Origin: Thermovenabulum sp049701175
Lineage (GTDB): Bacteria; Bacillota; Thermosediminibacteria; Thermosediminibacterales; Thermosediminibacteraceae
Direction: 5' to 3'
Length of the DNA: 64,000 bases
Assembly: GCF_049701175.1 (NCBI RefSeq)
Contig: NZ_JBNATW010000001.1
Location: 72,976 to 136,975 of the forward strand
Shown in pieces: positions 9,818 to 17,231 of this stretch. Positions within the stretch are counted from its first letter, which is position 1, and each line of letters begins with the position of its first letter. The notes beneath the pieces were generated by a model. It did not search any database. It was not told the DNA's origin and worked only from the letters and a program-made list of their open reading frames with translations. The translations under genes and the position numbers were made by a program.

Positions 9818-9854
9818 CACACTTTCCTGTGAATCTACCTTCACAAAAAGTGTG
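9818..9854. promoter_or_regulatory. Putative upstream activator site (composite palindrome)
   Basis: CACACTT (9818-9824) pairs with AAGTGTG (9848-9854), and inside them TGTGAA (9828-9833) pairs with TTCACA (9840-9845). The centre is about 75 bp upstream of the start site predicted from the -24/-12 promoter. There is no T run after it, so a terminator for the regulator gene is unlikely. It is the best candidate binding site for the adjacent Fis-type activator. Confidence 0.6.
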
Positions 9855-9886
9855 ACTAATCCTTTAAAGATAAAATAAAAATCCAT

Positions 9887-9902
9887 TGGCATAAAGTTTG
9901 CT
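9887..9902 (+). promoter_or_regulatory. Sigma-54 (-24/-12) promoter
   Basis: TGGCA, six bases, TTGCT: the invariant GG and GC dinucleotides have the exact spacing required by sigma-54 holoenzyme. It lies between the sigma-54 activator gene and the two-gene unit starting at 9943. Predicted transcription start is about 9913, just upstream of the AGGAGGTGAT ribosome-binding site. Confidence 0.82.
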
Positions 9903-9942
9903 ACCTCCTGAATACAAAATTACTTTTCAGGAGGTGATTTTT

Positions 9943-11166
9943 TTGGGTAAAGTTGTAGCCATCTTAGGTACTCTTGATACAAAGGGAGCCGAATTTAAAT
10001 ACTTAAAGGAAAAGGTAGAAGAATTCGGATGCAAAACCATTGTTATCGATGCAGGAATTTTAGAACCCCCTTATTTTGAACCTGACATCAAAAGGGATGA
10101 AGTTGCAAAAGCAGCTGGAGTAGAACTTAACAAACTCCTTGAAAAAAAAGATAGAGGAGAATCAGTAACGGCTATGGCAAACGGAGCCTCAATAATTGTC
10201 AAAAAGTTATATGAAGAAGGAAAGATAGACGGCATTGTCTCATTAGGTGGCTCCGCAGGTACATCAATAGCAACAGCGGCAATGAAACAGCTCCCTGCTG
10301 GTTTTCCCAAAGTAATGGTATCAACCCTTGCATCTGGAGACACAAGGCCTTATGTAGGAACAAAGGATATTACAATGATGTATTCTATTGTAGATATTTC
10401 CGGATTAAACAGACTTTCAAAACAAATAATTGCAAATGCAGCTGGCGCAATTTGTGGAATGGTAAATGCAAAGGTGAATGCTGAAAATGAAAAACCTATT
10501 ATAGGCGCTACTATGTTCGGCGTAACCACACCTTGCGTAACTAAGGTAAGAGAAATCTTAGAAAAAAACGGCTATGAAGTGTTGGTATTCCACGCTACAG
10601 GCACAGGTGGACAGGCAATGGAAAGTCTAATTGAAGACGGTATAATTACCGCAGTAGCAGATATTACCACTACCGAGTGGGTAGACGAGCTCTGTGGTGG
10701 GGTGCTCTCAGCAGGGCCTCATAGATTGGAGGCTGCCGCAAAGAAAGGGATACCTCAAGTTATATGTCCAGGAGCCCTCGATATGTGCAACTTCGGTCCT
10801 ATAGACACAGTACCGGCACACTATAAAAATCGAAACCTTTACAAACATAATCCCACAGTAACTTTAATGAGGACCACTCCAGAAGAATCAAAAAAATTAG
10901 GAGAAATTATCGGTAAAAAAGTAAGTGAAGCAAAAGGCCCAACAGCAGTAATAATCCCTAAAAAAGGGGTCTCTGCCATTGATGCCGAAGGAAAACCCTT
11001 TTACGATCCTGAAGCTGATAAGGCCCTTTTTGAAGCATTAAAAGAAAATGTAAAACCGCCTGTAGAATTTATAGAACTTGATTTACATATTAACGACCCT
11101 GAATATGCAGAGTTTGTTGCAAATAAATTGTTAGAATTAATAAAAAAATGGGAGGGTAATAAATAA
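9943..11166 (+). CDS. UPF0261 / Tm-1-like ATP-binding domain protein
   Basis: A 407-residue protein beginning VVAILGTLDTKGAEFKYL, characteristic of the UPF0261 family, whose domain forms the N-terminal half of plant and fungal Tm-1-type proteins. Other family features are the glycine-rich GIVSLGGSAGTSIATAAMK and VFHATGTGGQAMESLI. I chose TTG 9943 because it lies 4 bases after AGGAGGTGAT; an upstream in-frame TTG at 9898 falls inside the -12 promoter element. The stop overlaps the next start (TAATG), giving tight coupling to the TIM-barrel gene. The biochemical reaction of bacterial members is not established; a nucleotide-binding role is inferred from the family. Confidence 0.88.
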   Translation: MGKVVAILGTLDTKGAEFKYLKEKVEEFGCKTIVIDAGILEPPYFEPDIKRDEVAKAAGVELNKLLEKKDRGESVTAMANGASIIVKKLYEEGKIDGIVSLGGSAGTSIATAAMKQLPAGFPKVMVSTLASGDTRPYVGTKDITMMYSIVDISGLNRLSKQIIANAAGAICGMVNAKVNAENEKPIIGATMFGVTTPCVTKVREILEKNGYEVLVFHATGTGGQAMESLIEDGIITAVADITTTEWVDELCGGVLSAGPHRLEAAAKKGIPQVICPGALDMCNFGPIDTVPAHYKNRNLYKHNPTVTLMRTTPEESKKLGEIIGKKVSEAKGPTAVIIPKKGVSAIDAEGKPFYDPEADKALFEALKENVKPPVEFIELDLHINDPEYAEFVANKLLELIKKWEGNK

Positions 11167-11993
11167 TGACAAGACAGGAAGCTTTAGAAAGGTTAAAAAA
11201 ACAAATAGCTGAAGGAAAACCTATAATCGGTGCAGGAGCTGGCACGGGAATATCCGCAAAATGTGCAGAAGCCGGTGGAGTCGATTTAATCATAATTTAT
11301 AACTCCGGAAGGTACAGAATGGCGGGAAGGGGCTCATTAGCAGGACTCTTACCCTACGGCGATGCTAATGCTATTGTTATGGAAATGGGTAGGGAAGTGC
11401 TACCAATAGTAAAAAATACCCCTGTCCTTGCCGGTGTTTGTGGGACTGATCCCTTTAGGGTAATGAAGATTTTCTTAAAAGAAATCAAAGAAGCGGGCTT
11501 TACAGGAGTCCAAAACTTTCCGACAGTAGGGCTTTTTGACGGAAAGTTTAGGCAGAACCTGGAAGAGACAGGTATGGGATATGACTTGGAAGTAGAAATG
11601 ATAGCCCTTGCTCATGAAATGGATTTATTGACATGCCCGTATGTATTCACACCAGAAGATGCTGAAAAAATGACAAAAGCAGGGGCAGATGTGATAGTCG
11701 CACATATGGGACTTACCACAAGCGGCACAATAGGAGCAAAAACTGCCATAACCCTTGATGAATCTGTTGAAAAAATACAAGAAATTTGTGATGCGGCAAA
11801 AGCTATTAACCCTGAAGTTATAGTTTTATGCCACGGCGGACCAATCGCAGAACCCGAAGATGCTCAGTATGTTCTTTCAAAAACCAAAAACGTAGTCGGC
11901 TTCTTCGGTGCTTCGTCAATGGAAAGACTGCCTGCAGAAAGGGCAATTACAGAACAGGTCAAGAAATTTAAATCTATTATTTGGAAACATTAA
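11166..11993 (+). CDS. PEP-hydrolase-like TIM-barrel protein (Tm-1 C-terminal-domain type)
   Basis: A 275-residue TIM barrel with PIIGAGAGTGISAKCAEAGG, NSGRYRMAG, TPVLAGVCGTDP and VIVAHMGLTTSGTIGAK. It belongs to the family annotated as phosphoenolpyruvate hydrolase-like, related to the PEP mutase/isocitrate lyase barrels. The first 270 residues of the sigma-54 activator at 7966-9798 are a paralogue. With the preceding UPF0261 gene it mirrors the domain order of the fused eukaryotic Tm-1 proteins. It is transcribed from the sigma-54 promoter at 9887. The substrate is unknown; the hydrolase name should be treated as a family label only. Confidence 0.88.
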   Translation: MTRQEALERLKKQIAEGKPIIGAGAGTGISAKCAEAGGVDLIIIYNSGRYRMAGRGSLAGLLPYGDANAIVMEMGREVLPIVKNTPVLAGVCGTDPFRVMKIFLKEIKEAGFTGVQNFPTVGLFDGKFRQNLEETGMGYDLEVEMIALAHEMDLLTCPYVFTPEDAEKMTKAGADVIVAHMGLTTSGTIGAKTAITLDESVEKIQEICDAAKAINPEVIVLCHGGPIAEPEDAQYVLSKTKNVVGFFGASSMERLPAERAITEQVKKFKSIIWKH

Positions 11994-12003
11994 AATAAAA
12001 TAA

Positions 12004-12040
12004 CACGGGGGGGCACAGCTGAGGTGAGCCCCCTTTTTTC
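12004..12040. terminator. Terminator after the Tm-1-like pair
   Basis: A GGGGGC/GCCCCC stem is followed by TTTTTT on the plus strand. It sits between converging units and may also serve argH on the minus strand, where it is followed by a weaker T-rich stretch. Confidence 0.75.
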
Positions 12041-12103
12041 TATTTTCCTCTAACCTTGCGTAATTATTTTTTGTTTTTTGTTAAAAGACGTAATTTGGGC
12101 TAT

Positions 12104-13399
12104 TCAATTGTAAAACACTTTATTTTCATCCTTCACGTCTTCTTCAAAGAGGGTTGAAAAATTTTTAAGTTCCATGAAACTTAAATCCCTCAATTTTTTA
12201 TTCTTTTTAATACAATAGGACACCATTTTCCCTACCACCTCGTGGGCATGTCGAAAGGGCATCCCCTTTTTTACCAGGTATTCCGCATAATAGGTGGCAT
12301 CTATAAAGCTATCTTCTACCGCTTTTTTCATGTTTTCCTTTTTTATTTTCATAGTTTCTAAAAGCCCTGGAAGTACCGCAAGGCAGGATATTACGGTATT
12401 TGCCGTATCAAAAAGGGGCTCCTTGTCTTCTTGCATATCCCTATTGTAAGAAAGAGGAAGGCCCTTCATTATGGTCAAAATTGAAATTAAATTGCCAAAA
12501 ACCCGCCCCGTTTTCCCTCTAATGAGCTCCAATACATCGGGATTTTTCTTTTGGGGCATAATACTGCTTCCAGTAGAAAAGGCATCATCCAATTCTATAA
12601 AATCAAATTCCGAAGTGCTCCAAAGTATTAAATCCTCAGCCATTCTTGAAAGGTGTACCATTAATATAGCAGAAGCTGATATAAATTCTATAACAAAATC
12701 CCTATCACTTACCGCATCCAATGTGTTTTCATAAACCTTTGAAAAATCAAGCTGTTCCTTTACATACTCTCTGTCTATAGGAAGGGTAGTCCCGGCTAAG
12801 GCACAGGCGCCAAGGGGCATTATATCTGCATTTTCTTTTGCTTTTACGAACCTTTTTTTATCCCTTTTCAGCATGTAGTAGTAAGCCTTAAAATACTCCG
12901 AAAGGTAAATAGGCTGTGCCCTTTGAAGATGAGTGTAGCCCGGGAGTACGGTATTTTGGTGTTTTAAGGATAATTCCCATAAGGTGTTCATTAGCAAATC
13001 TATATTTTTTATTACCTCTTCTATCTTTTCTTTAACAAAAAGGTGCATATCAAGGGCTACTTGATCATTCCTGCTCCGCGCTGTATGAAGTTTTCCGGCA
13101 ACTGCCCCCACTTTCTCAAAAAGCCGTTTTTCAATATGCATGTGTATGTCTTCCAATTCATAAGTAAATTCAAACTCATCCCTTTCAATTTCCATTTTTA
13201 TTTCCAAGAGCCCTTTTATAATTTGAGCCGCCTCTTCCTTAGATATTATTCCGGTTTTTGCAAGCATGCGTGCATGAGCCATGCTGCCCAATATGTCTTG
13301 CTTATACAGATTTTTATCAAAATCAATAGAAGCCGTAAACTTTTCTACAAGGGAGTCCGTATCCTTTTCAAACCTTCCTCCCCAAAGTTTTTTATTCAT
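12104..13399 (-). CDS. argH: Argininosuccinate lyase
   Basis: Cleaves argininosuccinate to arginine and fumarate, the last step of arginine synthesis. The 431-residue protein starts MNKKLWGGRF and carries the fumarase/aspartase signature GSSIMPQKKNPD near 275, plus HTARSRNDQV and GYTHLQRAQP. An upstream GTG at 13408 is inside the AGGTGAT ribosome-binding site, so ATG 13399 is the start. It is the last gene of argF-argG-argH, 20 bp after argG. The length is slightly below the usual 450-460 residues because the C-terminus is short; all core motifs are present. Confidence 0.96.
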   Translation of the reverse strand: MNKKLWGGRFEKDTDSLVEKFTASIDFDKNLYKQDILGSMAHARMLAKTGIISKEEAAQIIKGLLEIKMEIERDEFEFTYELEDIHMHIEKRLFEKVGAVAGKLHTARSRNDQVALDMHLFVKEKIEEVIKNIDLLMNTLWELSLKHQNTVLPGYTHLQRAQPIYLSEYFKAYYYMLKRDKKRFVKAKENADIMPLGACALAGTTLPIDREYVKEQLDFSKVYENTLDAVSDRDFVIEFISASAILMVHLSRMAEDLILWSTSEFDFIELDDAFSTGSSIMPQKKNPDVLELIRGKTGRVFGNLISILTIMKGLPLSYNRDMQEDKEPLFDTANTVISCLAVLPGLLETMKIKKENMKKAVEDSFIDATYYAEYLVKKGMPFRHAHEVVGKMVSYCIKKNKKLRDLSFMELKNFSTLFEEDVKDENKVFYN

Positions 13400-13418
13400 A
13401 AAAATCACCTCAAGTAAT

Positions 13419-14612
13419 CTATGCCTTTTTATTTACCTCGGCAAAAACCTTCGTAGGCAGCCCGAAAAGTTTTATAAAACCTACCGCAGCAGTATGGTCA
13501 AACAAATCTCCTTCGGCATAAGTCGCCAAATTAATATCATACATGGAATTGGCTGATTTTCTGCCTACAACAATTGCATTGCCTTTGTGAATTTTTACCT
13601 TAACAGCCCCGTTTACAAATTTTTGAGTTTCTTCAACAAAAGCATCCAAAGCCTTTTTCAACGGAGAAAACCAAAGTCCGTTGTAAATAAGCTCCGCGTA
13701 TTTTTGTTCTATTATATATTTAAAGTGCAGTAGTTCCCGAGGCAGTGTAAGGTTTTCTAACTCTTTATGTGCTTTTATTAAAAGCAGTGATGCCGGACAT
13801 TCGTAAACCTCTCTCGATTTTATACCGACAAGGCGGTTTTCTATGTGGTCTATTCTCCCAAAACCATTGGAACCGGCGATTTTATTAAGCTCCTCTACCA
13901 ATTTCACGGGAGGCATCTCTTTCCCATTTAAAGCAGTTGGTTCACCCTTTTCAAAGACTATTTCCACATATGTAGGTTCATCCGGAGCATTTTTAATAGA
14001 AACAGTCCATTCAAAAGCTTCTTCTGGCGGTTCCACCCATGGATCCTCCAGAACTCCGCATTCTATACTCCTTCCCCAAAGGTTCTGATCTATGCTGAAG
14101 GGATTTTCTTTACCAACAGGAACTGGAATACCGTTTTTTGCAGCATAGTCTATTTCTTCCTCCCTTGACATACCCCATTCCCTAACGGGAGCTATCACCT
14201 TTAAGTCGGGAGCCAGTGCAGATACTGAAACGTCAAACCTGACCTGGTCATTTCCCTTCCCCGTACAGCCATGTGCTACGGCAAAGGCCTCCTCCTTTTT
14301 GGCCACTTCCACCAAAAGTTTAGCGATAAGGGGTCTCGAAAGAGCAGTACTTAAAGGATAAACCCCTTCGTAAAGGGCATTGGCTTTAAGGGCAGCAAAA
14401 GCGTAATTTTTTACAAATTCTTCTTTTGCATCGAAAACATAGCTTTTGACAGCACCTATTTTTAATGCTTTGTTTTTAATAAACTCCAAATCCTTTCCCT
14501 CTCCCAAATCTGCGCAGAGGGCTACAACTTCACAGTCGTATTTTTCCTTTAGCCATTTTATAGCAACGGAGGTATCAAGTCCTCCCGAATAGGCAAGAAC
14601 TACCTTTTTCAT
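13419..14612 (-). CDS. argG: Argininosuccinate synthase
   Basis: Joins citrulline and aspartate with ATP. The 397-residue protein opens with the PP-loop VVLAYSGGLDTSVAIKWL and has the family motif HGCTGKGNDQVRF near 110, as expected for full-length ArgG. It starts at ATG 14612 with a GGGGGA site. It is the middle gene of argF-argG-argH. Nothing unusual is visible. Confidence 0.97.
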   Translation of the reverse strand: MKKVVLAYSGGLDTSVAIKWLKEKYDCEVVALCADLGEGKDLEFIKNKALKIGAVKSYVFDAKEEFVKNYAFAALKANALYEGVYPLSTALSRPLIAKLLVEVAKKEEAFAVAHGCTGKGNDQVRFDVSVSALAPDLKVIAPVREWGMSREEEIDYAAKNGIPVPVGKENPFSIDQNLWGRSIECGVLEDPWVEPPEEAFEWTVSIKNAPDEPTYVEIVFEKGEPTALNGKEMPPVKLVEELNKIAGSNGFGRIDHIENRLVGIKSREVYECPASLLLIKAHKELENLTLPRELLHFKYIIEQKYAELIYNGLWFSPLKKALDAFVEETQKFVNGAVKVKIHKGNAIVVGRKSANSMYDINLATYAEGDLFDHTAAVGFIKLFGLPTKVFAEVNKKA

Positions 14613-14647
14613 TGAATTTTCCCCCTTACTTTTTTATTAATGTTTCT

Positions 14648-15613
14648 TTAATCCCCCATAATAGAAATTAATATGGCTTTCTGCACATGAAGACGATTTT
14701 CCGCCTGATCAAATACAACAGAATATGGGCCATCTATAACCTCATCCGTAATCTCCTCGCCCCTATGAGCTGGCAAGCAGTGCATAACTATGACATCTTT
14801 TTTTGCCATTTTCAATAATTTTTCGTTAACCTGATAACCGTAAAAAGCCTTCTTTCTTTCCTCAGCCTCACTTTCCTGCCCCATGCTGGTCCACACATCG
14901 GTGTAGATGACATCGGCATCCTCAGCAGCTTCTTTCACATCCTCTGTTACAATGATTTTCGAATTATTTAAAATAGAATCCCTCAAGGCAATATTTACAA
15001 TCTCTTTTTTGGGTTGATAACCCTTAGGTGAAGCAACTGTAATATCCATACCCACCTTCGCACATCCGAATATTAGGGAAGTTGCCATATTGTTGTTTCC
15101 ATCCCCAATAAACGCGAGTTTTAAGCCATTAAGCCTTTTCTTTTTTTCATAGATAGTAAAAAGATCCGCCAATGCCTGACAGGGATGCTCAAAATCCGTA
15201 AGGCCATTTATTACAGGGACATCCGCGTACTCTGCCAATTTTTTTACATCCTCATGGAAATAAGCCCTTATAACTATTCCATCCACATACCTTGAAAGTA
15301 CCCTCGCTGTGTCTTCAATGGTTTCTCCACGCCCGAGCTGAAGGTCGTTTTTATTTAAAAAAAGCCCATAACCACCTAACTGCCAGATAGCAACTTCAAA
15401 GGAGACTCTCGTCCTTGTAGAATTTTTCTCAAAAATCATCCCCAGCGTTTTACCCTTCAACGGTTGGTAGTTTAAATCAGTTCCTCTTTTTTTAACTGAT
15501 TCTGTAAGTGCTAAAATATCCAGTATTTCGTCTTTGCTTAATTCACTAAGGCCTAAAAGATCCTTGCCCTTAATCCCCGATACAGGTTTTTCTTTGTATA
15601 TATTAATACCCAT
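14648..15613 (-). CDS. argF: Ornithine carbamoyltransferase
   Basis: Makes citrulline from ornithine and carbamoyl phosphate. The 321-residue protein has the carbamoyl-phosphate motif NSTRTRVSFE near 60, HPCQALADL near 143 and the ornithine-site HCLPAHRGEE near 282, which separates it from aspartate carbamoyltransferase. It is the first gene of the three-gene arg operon. Upstream AT-rich palindromes at 15635-15670 are candidate ArgR sites. No argR or early arginine genes lie in this window. Confidence 0.96.
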   Translation of the reverse strand: MGINIYKEKPVSGIKGKDLLGLSELSKDEILDILALTESVKKRGTDLNYQPLKGKTLGMIFEKNSTRTRVSFEVAIWQLGGYGLFLNKNDLQLGRGETIEDTARVLSRYVDGIVIRAYFHEDVKKLAEYADVPVINGLTDFEHPCQALADLFTIYEKKKRLNGLKLAFIGDGNNNMATSLIFGCAKVGMDITVASPKGYQPKKEIVNIALRDSILNNSKIIVTEDVKEAAEDADVIYTDVWTSMGQESEAEERKKAFYGYQVNEKLLKMAKKDVIVMHCLPAHRGEEITDEVIDGPYSVVFDQAENRLHVQKAILISIMGD

Positions 15614-15634
15614 TGAATCACCCCCGATTTATTA

Positions 15635-15668
15635 TTTATAATTATAAATATTTTTGTATATTTATGCA
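15635..15668 (-). promoter_or_regulatory. Candidate ARG-box region upstream of argF
   Basis: The perfect palindrome TTTATAATTATAAA (15635-15648) lies beside a second AT-rich half-site region reading TGCATAAATATACA on the minus strand. Paired AT-rich 18-bp boxes of this look are typical ArgR targets in Firmicutes, and the position just before argF fits. Low complexity makes chance occurrence possible. Confidence 0.35.
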
Positions 15669-15701
15669 ATAGCTTTTAAAAAAAATTTTTAAATAAAAAG
15701 A

Positions 15702-15742
15702 AACTGCCTTAGGTAATATTTTATAATGAACCTAAGGCAGTT
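15702..15742 (-). terminator. Terminator of the 91-residue gene
   Basis: AACTGCCTTAGGT and ACCTAAGGCAGTT form a perfect 13-bp stem with a 15-nt loop. On the minus strand TTTCTTTTT follows, separating the small gene at 15815-16090 from argF. Confidence 0.85.
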
Positions 15743-15784
15743 AATAATATATGTCTTCTTAATTTTTTATTTTTGCTTTTAATA

Positions 15785-15818
15785 TTTATTTTAGATTCTA
15801 CTTTATTTTAGATTCTAC
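15785..15818. repeat. 17-bp perfect tandem duplication over a stop codon
   Basis: TTTATTTTAGATTCTAC occurs twice with no spacer (15785-15801, 15802-15818). The second copy contains the stop codon (15815-15817) of the small minus-strand gene, so that stop is duplicated just downstream. Probably a recent slippage event. Confidence 0.9.
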
Positions 15819-16090
15819 TTATCCTCTATTACCTTTATCAAATCTGCGACTTTTTCCAACTTAAATTGAAGCAGCATCTCTTTTTTTATTACTGCCTGTA
15901 AAACATCTACAACACTTTCTTGTATTTTTATAATTTCCTCTGTATCACTTGCTATCTCTACTACTTTTTGTATCTTTTCTCCTTCTGCATTCAAAATATG
16001 TGCGAGAGCTGCTTCTTCTAATGCAATAGACTGTATTACATCAGAAAGGCTATCTTTTATATCCTTTGTGGTTATTGTAGGCATCGTCAT
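15815..16090 (-). CDS. Small helical Firmicutes protein of unknown function
   Basis: A 91-residue acidic, helix-rich protein with no signal peptide or membrane helix. The segment SIALEEAALAHILNAEGEKI (about 21-40) resembles a recurring motif I associate with small proteins of spore-forming Firmicutes, sometimes present in several copies per genome; a spore-surface role would be a guess. Heptad-like Ile/Leu/Val spacing suggests a coiled coil. It starts at ATG 16090 (MTMPTITT), 12 nt after GGAGG. It is monocistronic, with its own terminator at 15702-15742, and diverges from the met operon. Function not assigned. Confidence 0.75.
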   Translation of the reverse strand: MTMPTITTKDIKDSLSDVIQSIALEEAALAHILNAEGEKIQKVVEIASDTEEIIKIQESVVDVLQAVIKKEMLLQFKLEKVADLIKVIEDK

Positions 16091-16214
16091 ATATAATTCA
16101 CTCCTCCTATAGTCTTTCTCTTTATTTTTTCTATTACATAATATGATTTTTTATAAAATTGGTTCACATTACCTAAAAATTCATTAAGATTTCCAGTAAA
16201 AATAAAAACTATTA

Positions 16215-16243
16215 TTGACAAATCATCTCATTGATATTACAAT
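16215..16243 (+). promoter_or_regulatory. Sigma-A promoter of the met operon
   Basis: TTGACA (16215-16220), a 17-bp spacer and TACAAT (16238-16243). Predicted start about 16250, roughly 20 nt before the S-box aptamer. Confidence 0.8.
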
Positions 16244-16267
16244 AAAAATCATCACGAATTGAATATA

Positions 16268-16388
16268 TGCCTCTTATCAAGAGAAGGCTGAGGGACTGGC
16301 CCTATGACGCCCGGCAACCGGTAGCAGGAAGACTGCTACAGCGGTGCTAATTCCAGCAGAACGTTTTTACGTTCTGGCAGATAAGAGG
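16268..16388 (+). ncRNA. SAM-I (S-box) riboswitch
   Basis: The closing helix CTCTTATC (16271-16278) pairs with GATAAGAG (16380-16387). Between them lie the conserved AGAGAAGGCTGAGGGA core, GCCCGGCAACCGG and the paired GTAGCAG/CTGCTAC arm of the S-box class. The 3' strand AAGAGG (16383-16388) can instead pair with CCTCTT (16401-16406) to form an antiterminator. It should switch metNIQ and the following gene off when S-adenosylmethionine is abundant. Confidence 0.96.
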
Positions 16389-16398
16389 GTTCGTAAGA

Positions 16399-16430
16399 AA
16401 CCTCTTCGCTGTCAGAAGAGGTTTTTTTAT
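16399..16430 (+). terminator. S-box-controlled attenuator
   Basis: AACCTCTTC (16399-16407) pairs with GAAGAGGTT (16415-16423), followed by a T run. Its 5' arm overlaps the antiterminator strand, so it is exclusive with the AAGAGG/CCTCTT pairing. Confidence 0.93.
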
Positions 16431-16460
16431 TTTATTCTTTCGGGGAAGGAGGTGAAGAAA

Positions 16461-17231
16461 ATGATAAAAATCACTAATTTAACAAAAATCTACAATTCTA
16501 ATATGGGCAGAATTGTTGCTTTAGACAATATAAACCTTCACATAAAAAAAGGAGACATTTTTGGAATAATAGGACTAAGCGGCGCAGGAAAAACAACTTT
16601 ATTAAGATGCGTGAATTTACTTGAAAAACCTACAAAAGGGGCAATAGAAATTGACGGAATTGACATTACAAAAATTTCACCTAAACAATTGAAGGAAATC
16701 CGTAGAAAGATTGGAATGATATTTCAGCACTTCAACCTGCTTTCTCATAGAACTGTATATGGGAATGTGGCTTTCCCATTAGAAATTGCAGGAGTTGATA
16801 AAAATAAAATAAAGGAAAAAGTAATAAACCTTTTAGAACTTGTCGGACTTTCAGATAAAATTAATTGCTATCCTTCTGAACTCTCCGGAGGTCAAAAGCA
16901 AAGAGTAGGTATTGCAAGAGCCCTTGCAAATGACCCGAAGGTTTTATTATGTGATGAGCCCACATCTGCCCTTGATCCTAAAACAACGATTTCAATACTT
17001 GATCTTTTAAAAGACATAAACAATAAATTCGGTATAACAATTGTATTGATATCCCACGACCTTAATGTTGTAAAAAAGATTTGCAGCAACGTTGCGGTTA
17101 TAGAAAATGGCAGGATTATTGAGCAGGGATCTATATTTGAGATTTTTAACAATTCAAAATCAGATATTGTCAAAAACTTTATACAAAATGTAAGCAAATC
17201 AGAATTTTTCGAGGTGGTCAATATTGGCTGA
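16461..17231 (+). CDS. metN: Methionine ABC transporter ATP-binding protein, lacking the NIL domain
   Basis: The ATPase of the MetNIQ importer. ATG 16461 follows GGAAGGAGGTGA; longer in-frame readings run into the riboswitch. Motifs in the 256-residue protein: Walker A GLSGAGKTT (about 38), Q-loop FQHFNLLSHRT, signature LSGGQKQRV, Walker B VLLCDEPTSALDP and switch ISHDLNVV. Typical MetN is about 340 residues because of a C-terminal NIL domain that binds methionine for trans-inhibition; that domain is absent here. The S-box and metI/metQ neighbours fix the substrate class as methionine or a derivative. It overlaps metI by 8 bp. Confidence 0.92.
   Translation: MIKITNLTKIYNSNMGRIVALDNINLHIKKGDIFGIIGLSGAGKTTLLRCVNLLEKPTKGAIEIDGIDITKISPKQLKEIRRKIGMIFQHFNLLSHRTVYGNVAFPLEIAGVDKNKIKEKVINLLELVGLSDKINCYPSELSGGQKQRVGIARALANDPKVLLCDEPTSALDPKTTISILDLLKDINNKFGITIVLISHDLNVVKKICSNVAVIENGRIIEQGSIFEIFNNSKSDIVKNFIQNVSKSEFFEVVNIG

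Noticed and set aside
9818..9854. Palindrome as terminator of the sigma-54 activator gene
   Set aside because: No T run follows on either strand, and its position matches an upstream activator site.
9898..9942. Upstream in-frame extension of the UPF0261 gene from TTG 9898
   Set aside because: It begins inside the -12 element, upstream of the predicted transcription start; TTG 9943 has a perfect AGGAGGTGAT site.
16344..16460. Extended metN start within the S-box
   Set aside because: The extra residues are translated riboswitch and terminator; ATG 16461 has a strong ribosome-binding site.
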